Source: Chloroflexota bacterium
Lineage (GTDB): Bacteria > Chloroflexota > UBA6077 > FW602-bin22 > JAMCVK01
NCBI GenBank assembly: GCA_023475225.1
Contig: JAMCVK010000033.1
Coordinates: forward strand, 1,767 to 46,391
Direction of reading: 5' to 3'
Length of the DNA stretch: 44,625 nucleotides
The position numbers and the translations under genes were made by a program. Below are positions 15,788-23,376 of the stretch, piece after piece; position 1 is the first letter of the stretch, and each line of letters begins with the position of its first letter. The notes under the pieces were generated by a model. That model was not told where the DNA came from and made no database searches. It worked only from the letters and a program-made list of their open reading frames with translations.

Positions 15788-17223
15788 GGATGTCCAAAAT
15801 GCAGCAACTTCTATCCGACAAACCCCGGCTGATCAACATCGGACTGAGATCCTTTGCTGACGGAGCCAGGCAGAGGGGAGCGGAGGTCTTCCCTCTGGAT
15901 TGGCGCCCGCCGGGGCGGGGGGACGCCTATCTAGCCCGTCTGGTGGCTCTTTTGGCCGACGATGATGCTGGACCAGGCGCAGCCGTGGCCGCGGCTAACC
16001 GGATAGCCCTCCAGAGGCTCAGCGAGTCCCAGCCCGTCTGGGTGGATGTCCAACCTGCCCGCCAGGCCCTGGCTGATATGGACGACCATACCATCCTGCA
16101 CGCCGGTCCACTCGTGGCCTGGGAGGATATGTGCGGCCCCATGCGAGGTGGCATCATCGGTGCCCTCATTTATGAGGGACTGGCCGGTGACCCCAAGGAG
16201 GCCAAGGCGCTAGCCGGCAGCGGTCAGGTGCAGCTCGCCCCCTGTCATTCTCGCTATGCTGTGGGACCCATGGCCGGGATAATCTCTCCCTCTATGCCTG
16301 TCGTTGTGGTGCGCAACGAGGCTTATGGCAATGTGGCCTTCGCCACCCTGAATGAAGGTTGGGGCCGAACCCTCCGCTTCGGTGCTTATGATGAGGCAGT
16401 AATGGCCCGACTCAAGTGGATGGAGCAAACACTGGCGCCAGCCCTGAAGAAAGCCATCAAGCATCTGGGTGGTATCAATGTCAAGAGCATCACCGCCCGA
16501 GCCCTACAGATGGGAGATGAATGTCATAATCGGGACCTGGCAGCTACGGCGCTGCTCTTCAAAGAGCTTGCCCCTGCCCTGGCGGCGGTCAACCTGCGGG
16601 GAGGGGTCCTGCGAGAAGTACTGCATTTCCTGTCCCAACAGGAACACTTTTTCCTCAACATCTCTATGGCTGCCTGTAAAGCCAGCCTCCACGCTGCTGC
16701 AGGGCTCAGCAACAGCACTCTAGTCACTGTTGTAGCCCGCAATGGGGTGGAGGTGGGTATACAGGTGAGCTGTAGCGGCGAGCGCTGGTACACGGCCCCG
16801 GCCACCATACCCCTGGGCCTTTTCTTCCCTGGCTATTCTGAGGGTGATGCCAATCCTGATCTAGGCGACAGCGCTATCTCAGAAACGGCTGGTATTGGTG
16901 CCTTCGCTATGGGCGCGGCCCCGGCTATCGTCCAGTTCGTGGGCGGCACCCCTGAGGATGCCCTGCGCTTTACCTTAGAGATGTATGAGATAACGTTGGG
17001 CGAGAACCCTCACTATGCGCTTCCACCATTATCTTTTCGTGGCACCCCCACCGGCATAGATATCCGCAGGGTAGTGGAGACGGGCATAGCCCCAGTGGTC
17101 AACACCGGTATCGCCCATAAGGAATCCGGCCACGGTCTAGTGGGAGCAGGGATCGTGCCTGTGCCCCTGGAATGTTTCGAGAAGGCATTGCGGGGCGTGG
17201 CTGAGGCCATGAATGTCCACTAG
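15784..17223 (+). CDS. DUF1116 family protein (YlbE-like carbamoyltransferase component)
   Basis: 479 residues. YlbE/DUF1116 family by order and motifs: an N-terminal RPRL-like segment PRLINIGLRSFADGARQRG, the conserved ADMDDHTILHAGPLVAWEDMCGPMRGGIIGA, SRYAVGPMAGIISPSMPV, ALQMGDECHNRD, a C-terminal TGIAHKESGHGLVGAGIV, and conserved Cys and His residues in these stretches. The ATG at 15784 overlaps the FdrA stop (ATGA), the usual FdrA-YlbE coupling. It is known as the partner of FdrA in E. coli oxamate carbamoyltransferase. The physiological substrate in this operon may be another ureido compound produced by the hydantoinase-type enzyme. Confidence 0.88.
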   Translation: MRMSKMQQLLSDKPRLINIGLRSFADGARQRGAEVFPLDWRPPGRGDAYLARLVALLADDDAGPGAAVAAANRIALQRLSESQPVWVDVQPARQALADMDDHTILHAGPLVAWEDMCGPMRGGIIGALIYEGLAGDPKEAKALAGSGQVQLAPCHSRYAVGPMAGIISPSMPVVVVRNEAYGNVAFATLNEGWGRTLRFGAYDEAVMARLKWMEQTLAPALKKAIKHLGGINVKSITARALQMGDECHNRDLAATALLFKELAPALAAVNLRGGVLREVLHFLSQQEHFFLNISMAACKASLHAAAGLSNSTLVTVVARNGVEVGIQVSCSGERWYTAPATIPLGLFFPGYSEGDANPDLGDSAISETAGIGAFAMGAAPAIVQFVGGTPEDALRFTLEMYEITLGENPHYALPPLSFRGTPTGIDIRRVVETGIAPVVNTGIAHKESGHGLVGAGIVPVPLECFEKALRGVAEAMNVH

Positions 17224-17236
17224 AGGAGGACAGGCG

Positions 17237-18337
17237 ATGAAAGCGAATCTGTATGATCTCCTAAACGAGCTAACACGCATTCCAGCTGTATCCGGAGCCG
17301 AACAGGGTGTGGTCACCTACTTGAAGTGTGCCTTCGCAGAGTCGGCTGACGAGGTACAGGTTGACCCCATGGGCAACCTTACAGTCACACTCAAGGGGTT
17401 CGCCCAGGGACCACGGGCGATGCTGGTAGCCCACGCTGATGAGGTGGGTGGCATAGTGCGGACCATACTCCCCAACGGCTACCTCCGCTTCCAGATCCTG
17501 GGTTTCGTAAGCGATAGCATCTTGCCCGCCAGTCGGGTCTTGATCGGAGGGGAAGTCCCCGGAGTCATAGGTGCGCAAACAGCCTATCTGGAGGATCCCG
17601 CGGACAAGGATCGGGTCAAAACTATAGCAGAGCTCTTCATAGACGTTGGTGCTCATAGTGAGGAGGAAGCCCGTCGCTGGGGGATTCGCGAGGGCGATCC
17701 GCTGACCTTCGTCGGCGAGCTTTTCCGCATGAAGGATCCGGACCGAGTTTGTGGCAAGGCCATCGACAATCGCATCGGCTGCGCGCTACTTATCGCCCTG
17801 TTCCAGCTGCTGGCGGGAAAAGAGCTACCGCTTAGCCTTCACGCTGTGGTCACAGTGCAGGAGGAGACGACCATGAGCGGGGCCCAAATGGCCGCTATCA
17901 CCCTCCGTCCGGACTTCGCTATCGTCGTGGACACCGTTCCGTCTGATGATACCCCAGCGGTATGGCCACCCGACCAGCCCGCCCTCATTCTGGGAAAGGG
18001 CCCGGTGATCCAACTGGCAGAAGGAGTGCGGCCAGCCTATGTAGGCACCTTGGCCCACCCGGGCATCAAACGGCTGATCATCGATACCGCTGAGACCCAT
18101 CATATCCCCTATCAATTATCGGCCATGTATGGCTACTGGACCACCGATGCGGCCCGCATACACCCTCAGGCGGGAGGGATACCCACTGGTTTCATCTCCG
18201 TGCCTCGGCGCTACGCCCACTCCCCTGTTGAAGTGCTGGACCTCAACGATGCTGTCTACGCCTTGCAGCTCCTGGAGGCCCTCGTGCTGCGAGCTGATAT
18301 CCGCGATTATCTCCACTTCATATCCCCAGAAAAGTAG
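17237..18337 (+). CDS. M42-type metallopeptidase (glutamyl aminopeptidase/endoglucanase M family)
   Basis: 366 residues, normal for M42. Co-catalytic metal ligands are visible: His and Asp region in VAHADEVGG, Asp in KAIDNRIGC, the catalytic Glu pair in VQEETTMSG, Asp in IVVDTVPSDD, and a late His in RRYAHSPVE. M42 enzymes form tetrahedral cytoplasmic dodecamers that remove N-terminal residues from peptides. The start is ATG 17237, seven bases after AGGAGG; the ATG at 17213 lies inside the preceding gene. It is the last gene of the FdrA operon and lies 13 bases downstream of DUF1116. Such a peptidase is unexpected here; it might hydrolyse an N-acyl or N-carbamoyl amino acid made by the pathway. 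Confidence 0.9.
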   Translation: MKANLYDLLNELTRIPAVSGAEQGVVTYLKCAFAESADEVQVDPMGNLTVTLKGFAQGPRAMLVAHADEVGGIVRTILPNGYLRFQILGFVSDSILPASRVLIGGEVPGVIGAQTAYLEDPADKDRVKTIAELFIDVGAHSEEEARRWGIREGDPLTFVGELFRMKDPDRVCGKAIDNRIGCALLIALFQLLAGKELPLSLHAVVTVQEETTMSGAQMAAITLRPDFAIVVDTVPSDDTPAVWPPDQPALILGKGPVIQLAEGVRPAYVGTLAHPGIKRLIIDTAETHHIPYQLSAMYGYWTTDAARIHPQAGGIPTGFISVPRRYAHSPVEVLDLNDAVYALQLLEALVLRADIRDYLHFISPEK

Positions 18338-18391
18338 CCTGGCGCATAGTTTCTAAGGCTTAAAAAAGGGTAAAATCAGAGCCATAAGTAC

Positions 18392-18420
18392 TTGACTTTT
18401 GTCCAAAATCTATGTATAAT
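18392..18420 (+). promoter_or_regulatory. sigma-70-type promoter before the MerR-XRE-cupin gene
   Basis: TTGACT (18392-18397), a 17-base spacer and TATAAT (18415-18420) lie about 36 bases upstream of the ATG. This begins a new transcription unit after the M42 gene. A following A/T-rich stretch with TTATAA could hold an operator. Confidence 0.8.
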
Positions 18421-18455
18421 GTAAGTAAGATTAGTTATAATTAGGGTATCTACAG

Positions 18456-19274
18456 ATGGAGGGTCAGGCGGTGGGATTCTTCACCATCGGGGAGGTGGGG
18501 AGAATGGTGGGTGTAAGTCAGTCTACATTGCGCCTCTGGGAGCAGAGGGGGTTGCTTAAGCCCGCTCGCCGCAACGGTAACCACCGCCTTTATTCCCCTG
18601 ACGACATTAACCTCCTGAAGAAGATAAAGTATCTTGTCCGCGCAGAGGGGTTGAACCTGGCCGGTGTGCGTCACACGTTGAAGCAGGAGGGAGAACCATT
18701 GCCTGCTGTCGAGCCGACGGCCGCTCATGTCGCTGGCATTGGAGCTAAACTGCGGACCCTGCGCACGGAGCGCAAGCTCACCTTAGCCGATGTTTCCAGG
18801 CTTACAGGTCTATCGATCACCTTTCTCAGCCGCGTTGAGACCTCCAAAGCGAAGATCTCTGTGTCCACACTTCAGAAGCTGGCCGTCTTTTACCAGAAAA
18901 ACCTTCTCTATTTCTTTGAGGGGCTGAGTGTAGCTGGGGCTGCTTTGATTCGGGCTGAGGAGCGACGCGTTCTGGAAACCTCAGAGCGGGCGGTGAAGAT
19001 GGAGCTACTCGTAGGCGTCCCGGAGTTCGTGATGGAGCCGATACTTTTCACCGTTAAGCCTGGAGGCGGTAGCGAGGGTTCATACTCCCATGAGGGTGAG
19101 GAATTTCTCTTCATGCTAGAAGGTTGCCTGGAGATGTGGTTGGATGAAGCCGAACGATATGTATTGAAGCCCGGCGACAGCTTGTACTTCCGCAGTACGC
19201 TTGCTCACCGCTGGAAGAACAGCGGGCAAAAGGATGCGGTGATCCTATGGGTGAACACACCACCTACGTTCTGA
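18456..19274 (+). CDS. MerR-XRE-cupin fusion transcriptional regulator
   Basis: 272 residues with three modules. Residues about 5-72 form a MerR-type winged helix (FFTIGEVGRMVGVSQSTLRL, then RNGNHRLYSPDDI). Residues about 91-145 form an XRE-type helix-turn-helix (LRTLRTERKLTLADVSRLTG, then SITFLSRVETSKAKIS). Residues about 190-265 form a cupin_2 barrel (SYSHEGEEFLFMLEG, LKPGDSLYFRSTLAHRWKN). XRE-cupin regulators are common; an added MerR head is much rarer, giving two separate DNA-reading domains and a small-molecule sensor. The ATG at 18456 follows a clear promoter but has a weak Shine-Dalgarno. It stands before the second ECF transporter and the shell-gene cluster and may control them. Confidence 0.88.
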   Translation: MEGQAVGFFTIGEVGRMVGVSQSTLRLWEQRGLLKPARRNGNHRLYSPDDINLLKKIKYLVRAEGLNLAGVRHTLKQEGEPLPAVEPTAAHVAGIGAKLRTLRTERKLTLADVSRLTGLSITFLSRVETSKAKISVSTLQKLAVFYQKNLLYFFEGLSVAGAALIRAEERRVLETSERAVKMELLVGVPEFVMEPILFTVKPGGGSEGSYSHEGEEFLFMLEGCLEMWLDEAERYVLKPGDSLYFRSTLAHRWKNSGQKDAVILWVNTPPTF

Positions 19275-19472
19275 GAAGTACAAGATGATCATTTTGCCAC
19301 CCTTTGGCTGGAAAGGGCACGACTACTGGACAGAGGGTGGAAAGGGGGTGATCATTATGTTTGGCTAGCGATGTCGAAAAGGGTCCCAGGTGTATGTTGA
19401 TCCTTAGCGCGTATCGTATCGGCCAACTGATGTAGAAATGCCCGAATGGGCGGATGAAAGGAGACAGTAAAG

Positions 19473-20042
19473 ATGGCTACAGAGATGGAAGGTGGAGGGT
19501 TGATTCCAAAGCGGATTACTCCCCTCAATTTGATCTTCTTTGCCATTTGGGGAGCATTGACAGGGCTCACCTGGCTACTCACGGCCCCTATCCCTCTGGC
19601 CCCTGGTGCTCTTCATTGGCGCATATTTGCCTTTATGCCCCAGGTGATTGGCATCTTCTTTGGGCCTTGGACAGGTTTCGCCTCCGGCTACCTGGGAACG
19701 TTAGTCTGGGCTATTCTAGGTGGTTATTTCAATGTGATGTCTCCTGTTACAGATGGCATCGGCTGTGGACTCCAAGGCTTGATACCAGGATTGATGATCA
19801 ATGCCTTGCTAGAACCGAACGTGGGTGTCGGAAAGATCGTTCTCTGGTCAACGATCAGCGGCGTGATTATGGTCCCCATCGTGGCCGTCGGGATGTATCT
19901 GGTTGGGATTGTACCCTTCTGGACAGCGATCTACATCCTGATCATTTCGGATCTGCCACCGATCATTATTGCGACACCGATCGTTGTAAGGGCACTAGCT
20001 CCGGCGCTGACGCGGTTAAGCTGGTTGCCTCCCAGGGTCTAA
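19473..20042 (+). CDS. ECF transporter S component, substrate unknown
   Basis: 189 residues with about six hydrophobic segments (LIFFAIWGALTGLTWLL, FAFMPQVIGIFFGPW, YLGTLVWAILGGYF, IVLWSTISGVIMVPIVAVG, FWTAIYILIISDLPP, IIIATPIVV). It is the substrate-binding membrane subunit of a second ECF importer, followed by its own ATPase and T genes. It differs clearly from the YkoE-like protein, so the two modules probably import different compounds. AAGGAGACAG precedes the ATG. A 198-base leader (19275-19472) has two TGATCATT copies but no riboswitch I recognise. Purine or a purine breakdown product is a reasonable guess from the downstream genes. Confidence 0.78.
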   Translation: MATEMEGGGLIPKRITPLNLIFFAIWGALTGLTWLLTAPIPLAPGALHWRIFAFMPQVIGIFFGPWTGFASGYLGTLVWAILGGYFNVMSPVTDGIGCGLQGLIPGLMINALLEPNVGVGKIVLWSTISGVIMVPIVAVGMYLVGIVPFWTAIYILIISDLPPIIIATPIVVRALAPALTRLSWLPPRV

Positions 20043-20067
20043 GCGGCTCTTAGTTTCTATGCGCGAG

Positions 20068-20115
20068 GGTGGTAGTCCATTCCCCATCGCTTAGCTAGGG
20101 GAATGGACTACCACC
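20068..20115 (+). terminator. perfect 18-bp hairpin between S-component and ATPase genes
   Basis: The left arm 20068-20085 and right arm 20098-20115 are exact reverse complements (18 bp), with a 12-base loop. No T-run follows; the ATPase Shine-Dalgarno GGAGG begins seven bases later. It could be an mRNA-stabilising or processing stem, or a partial terminator setting S:ATPase ratios. Inferred role. Confidence 0.6.
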
Positions 20116-20139
20116 TCAACCGGAGGCTATTGAACAAAG

Positions 20140-21855
20140 ATGTCAAACATAATTGAATTTCACAATGTCGGCTATACGTATCCACGCTCGACGAGGGCTG
20201 CTTTACAGGGTGTGGATCTGACGATAGAGGAGGGTGATTTTGTGGCCATCCTGGGCGAGAGCGGCAGTGGCAAAAGCAGTCTGGCCCAATGCGCTGTAGG
20301 CATCATTCCACATCTATTGGGTGGCCACTTTAATGGAGAGGTAACCGTGGCTGGCCTGCGGATGATCGAGAGCAGCATCGCCCAATTAGTCGACTTGGTC
20401 GGCTATGTGTTCCAAGACGCTGATGCCCAGTTGTTTGGACTGCGTGTGGAGGAGACGATCGCCTTCGGCATGGAGAATATGGGCATGCCCAGGGAACAGA
20501 TGGTCGCTAAACTCAAGGAGTTGGCCGTTCTTCTCAGGATCGAGCACCTCATGCGTAAGCATACTAGCGAATTATCTGGTGGAGAAAAACAGGCCTGCGC
20601 TATCGCCGCCGTTTTGGCTATGGGGCCTGAGGTCATAATTCTGGATGACCCAACCTCTCCTTTGGATCCAGTGGGGAAACAACGCATTCGTGACATAATC
20701 CTGGACCTGAACAAGAAGATGGGCAAGACAGTCATTTTGATCGACCGTGAGTCTGATTGGGTAGCCACAGTAGCCAATAAGGTGTGCCTTATGAAGGATG
20801 GGCAGCTGGTTCAGATAGGTTCCCCCTCCAGAGTCTTTTCCGATCCAGCTACAGTCGAGGAGACCGGGGTGGCTATGCCCCAATTGGCCGACCTGTATCT
20901 GAAACTGAGAGCCAAGGGCTATAACCTGAACGGTCTTTTTCTAACCTACGATGAGGCCAAGGAAACTTTGGCTGAAGCCAGCATCCTGGAGAGGTTGAGA
21001 TGTGGTAGTGCGGAGATTGCCCACCATAAATTAGGGAAATCGCCCCCCGGGACTGGTAAGCCAATCATCTCACTTAGAAATCTATCGTTTTCTTACGACC
21101 ATTTTCCAGCCCTGAGAGATATTAACCTGGATGTATTCCCTGGCGAGGTCGTAGCCCTGGTTGGGCAGAATGGTTCAGGGAAGACCACCTTGGCTAAGCA
21201 CATCATCGGCCTGCTGAAGCCTGGAAGGGGCACTGTACAGGTGATGGGACAGGATGTGGCTAAAGCGAGTACGGCCGAATTGGCCCGCCAGGTCGGGTAT
21301 GTGTTCCAGAACCCGGATCGCCAATTGTTTGAGGCTACCCTCCTTGATGAGGTAGCTTATGGGCTGAAGATCCAGGGAGATGTCCAGGCAGGAGAAAAAG
21401 CGCAGCGTATCCTGGAGTTGTTTGACCTTACCTCCTTGGCCGACGAATCACCCTTCTCCCTATCTATGGGACAAAAACAGCGCATTGCCATCGCCTCAGC
21501 GTTGGTGACGGAACCTAACATTCTGATCCTCGATGAGCCTGTGGAGGGGCTTGATGAGCGGAACAGGCGTGTGCTTATCGACCTGATCAGAAAGCTCCAT
21601 CGGTCTGGTAAGACGATCATTCTTATTTCGCACGATATGAACTTCGTTGCGAAGTGTAGTACACGGGTAGTGATCCTTCAACAGGGTAGAATCCTGGCTG
21701 ACGGTGAAACGAGGGAGATATTCGCCAATCCGAATCTGTTCGTCGACACTTCCTTGAGGCTCCCCCTGGTAACGGCTCTGGCGCTGGAGGGGGGATGCGC
21801 CGGCGTACTCACTGTGGAGGAGTTCGTTAATAACGTGGAGGCAGCGTTGTCATGA
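20140..21855 (+). CDS. ECF transporter, fused double ATPase with one degenerate site
   Basis: 571 residues, two ABC domains. Domain 1 (about 1-245): Walker A GESGSGKSS, signature LSGGEKQA, Walker B VIILDDP, and VILIDRESD where the H-loop His should be. Domain 2 (about 300-550): GQNGSGKTT, signature LSMGQKQR, ILILDEP and ISHD. Thus Walker B and H-loop of domain 1 and the signature of domain 2, which together build one ATP site, are all altered. The other site (domain 2 Walker motifs plus domain 1 LSGGE) is canonical. GGAGG is 13 bases before the ATG. It overlaps the T gene (ATGA). It powers the second S-AA-T importer. Confidence 0.93.
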   Translation: MSNIIEFHNVGYTYPRSTRAALQGVDLTIEEGDFVAILGESGSGKSSLAQCAVGIIPHLLGGHFNGEVTVAGLRMIESSIAQLVDLVGYVFQDADAQLFGLRVEETIAFGMENMGMPREQMVAKLKELAVLLRIEHLMRKHTSELSGGEKQACAIAAVLAMGPEVIILDDPTSPLDPVGKQRIRDIILDLNKKMGKTVILIDRESDWVATVANKVCLMKDGQLVQIGSPSRVFSDPATVEETGVAMPQLADLYLKLRAKGYNLNGLFLTYDEAKETLAEASILERLRCGSAEIAHHKLGKSPPGTGKPIISLRNLSFSYDHFPALRDINLDVFPGEVVALVGQNGSGKTTLAKHIIGLLKPGRGTVQVMGQDVAKASTAELARQVGYVFQNPDRQLFEATLLDEVAYGLKIQGDVQAGEKAQRILELFDLTSLADESPFSLSMGQKQRIAIASALVTEPNILILDEPVEGLDERNRRVLIDLIRKLHRSGKTIILISHDMNFVAKCSTRVVILQQGRILADGETREIFANPNLFVDTSLRLPLVTALALEGGCAGVLTVEEFVNNVEAALS

Positions 21856-22655
21856 GATTAGCTGGCTATATCGAACGACAATCTTTCATTCACCGCCTGG
21901 ACCCGCGATTGAAGTTATTGGGCACACTGGTCATCTCGATATTGGCCTTGCTTTTTTCCACTCCCCTTTCCTTGGGGCTCCTGTTTCTGGTGCTCCCTGT
22001 CGTCTGGTGGTCGGCGAAGATCGGCGACAAGATATTGGACTGGCTGCGAGGGCTCGCGCCCTTGTTCATCATGACCTTTCTTCTCTGGCTCCTCCTGGGC
22101 AGCGGCGGACATGCCAAAATGGGTGGGGAGGCTGAGCCCCTGATCAGTCTCTGGGGTGTAATCACCATTTCTTCGTTCAAAATGAAGTACGCCGTAGCTA
22201 TGGTCATCAGGGTGCTTATCTTGATAACGGTATGTCTCACCTTACTAATGACCACCGATTTCAGCGATATTTTCATAGCCATCAGGAAGATCGGCCTTCC
22301 TTACCGGGCCGCATTCCTCTTATCTCTAACCTTCCAGCTGGCGCCCATCCTAGCCGCCGAATTCCTTATGGTGAGGGACGCTCAAAAGGCACGTGGTCAG
22401 GAGTTAGATAAAGGGAATCTCATAGAGAGGATTAAGAAGAATGTGGGTGTGACTGTCCCCAGCTTCGTAAGGGCCATCCGGCTTGGCTACGACATGAATA
22501 TGGCTCTAGAAACGTTTCGCTTCAGTCGGGCAGGATGCAGAACCTTGTACAGGGACATCCAGTTTGCCCTTCGTGATTACATCGTACTGATCCTGATCAT
22601 GGCCTTGCTGCTATCAGGGCTATGGCTGAGATTGAGGGGATTTGGGGTGGCCTGA
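21852..22655 (+). CDS. ECF transporter T component (EcfT/CbiQ family)
   Basis: 267 residues, the membrane coupling subunit of the second ECF importer. It opens with the family sequence FIHRLDPRLKLLGTLVISI, has several hydrophobic helices, and carries coupling motifs at AQKARGQEL (A-x-x-ARG type) and the degenerate ALETFRFSRAG. The second motif normally reads A-x3-RG and is relaxed here, which may match the relaxed ATPase domain it touches. The ATG at 21852 overlaps the ATPase stop. A short hairpin (22668-22686) follows the gene. Confidence 0.9.
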   Translation: MRLAGYIERQSFIHRLDPRLKLLGTLVISILALLFSTPLSLGLLFLVLPVVWWSAKIGDKILDWLRGLAPLFIMTFLLWLLLGSGGHAKMGGEAEPLISLWGVITISSFKMKYAVAMVIRVLILITVCLTLLMTTDFSDIFIAIRKIGLPYRAAFLLSLTFQLAPILAAEFLMVRDAQKARGQELDKGNLIERIKKNVGVTVPSFVRAIRLGYDMNMALETFRFSRAGCRTLYRDIQFALRDYIVLILIMALLLSGLWLRLRGFGVA

Positions 22656-22667
22656 GGAGGAGTGTGT

Positions 22668-22686
22668 AGAGGGGCGAAGTCCCTCT
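22668..22686 (+). terminator. short hairpin after the second ECF operon
   Basis: AGAGGG (22668-22673) and CCCTCT (22681-22686) form a six-base stem with a seven-base loop. No T-run follows, so termination would be weak at best and read-through into the amidohydrolase gene is likely. Confidence 0.3.
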
Positions 22687-22767
22687 GCTATGGTCAGGTG
22701 GGTGTCTTCTGAAGAATCCCCCCCGCTTCTAGCCTTGTAGGAGAGGGGGATCGAGGGGGTAGGACTG

Positions 22768-23376
22768 TTGCTGATGAACAAGATGGCCGTTCTTGTGATC
22801 GATATGCAGCGTGACTTTATCGACGAGGGCGCGCCCATTGAATGCCCTGGTGGACGAGAGGCGATTCCTTATATCCAAAAACTGTTAGCCGCGGCCAGAG
22901 CGAGGGGCATTCCGGTGATCTATACCCAGGAGATGCATCGCAAGGAGAAGGTGGACTTTGGGCTAGAATTGGATGGCGAGGAACCAGAGCATTGCCTGGA
23001 AGGCACGTCGGGGGTGGAGATCGTCGCTGCCTTAGCCCCTCAAAAGAAAGATTTCATCATCGTCAAGCGGAGGTACAGCGGCTTCTTTGCCACTGACCTG
23101 GATATCCTTCTTAAGGGCTTAGGGGTGGATACCTTGATCATCGCTGGGGCCGCTACAGATGTGTGTGTCCGGGCTACGGCCCAGGATGCCCAACAACTGG
23201 GATATAAAGTCATCGTTCCCAGAGAGTGTGTCGCCGGCACGAGCAGAGAGCAACATGAAGCGGCTCTGCGGAACATCTCCTACATTTTGGGTAAGGTAAT
23301 GTCTCTGGGGGATGTGCTCCGGTGGCTACAGTCTGAATCAAGTGATATCCTTACAGGAGTAGAACGACGTGACTAA
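22768..23376 (+). CDS. isochorismatase-family amidohydrolase (cysteine hydrolase)
   Basis: 202 residues. The Asp-Lys-Cys triad of the family is present: Asp in VLVIDMQRDF, Lys in IIVKRRYSGFF, and nucleophile Cys in AATDVCVRATA. Members hydrolyse amides or carbamoyl groups (nicotinamide, N-carbamoyl compounds, ureidoacrylate, biuret). The start is uncertain: TTG 22768 has the best spacing to GAGGGGG, and ATG 22774 or 22783 would shorten it by two or five residues. It overlaps the formiminotransferase start by eight bases. In a purine pathway it could remove the ureido group of 4-ureido-5-imidazolecarboxylate, releasing CO2 and ammonia. Inference. Confidence 0.88.
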   Translation: MLMNKMAVLVIDMQRDFIDEGAPIECPGGREAIPYIQKLLAAARARGIPVIYTQEMHRKEKVDFGLELDGEEPEHCLEGTSGVEIVAALAPQKKDFIIVKRRYSGFFATDLDILLKGLGVDTLIIAGAATDVCVRATAQDAQQLGYKVIVPRECVAGTSREQHEAALRNISYILGKVMSLGDVLRWLQSESSDILTGVERRD

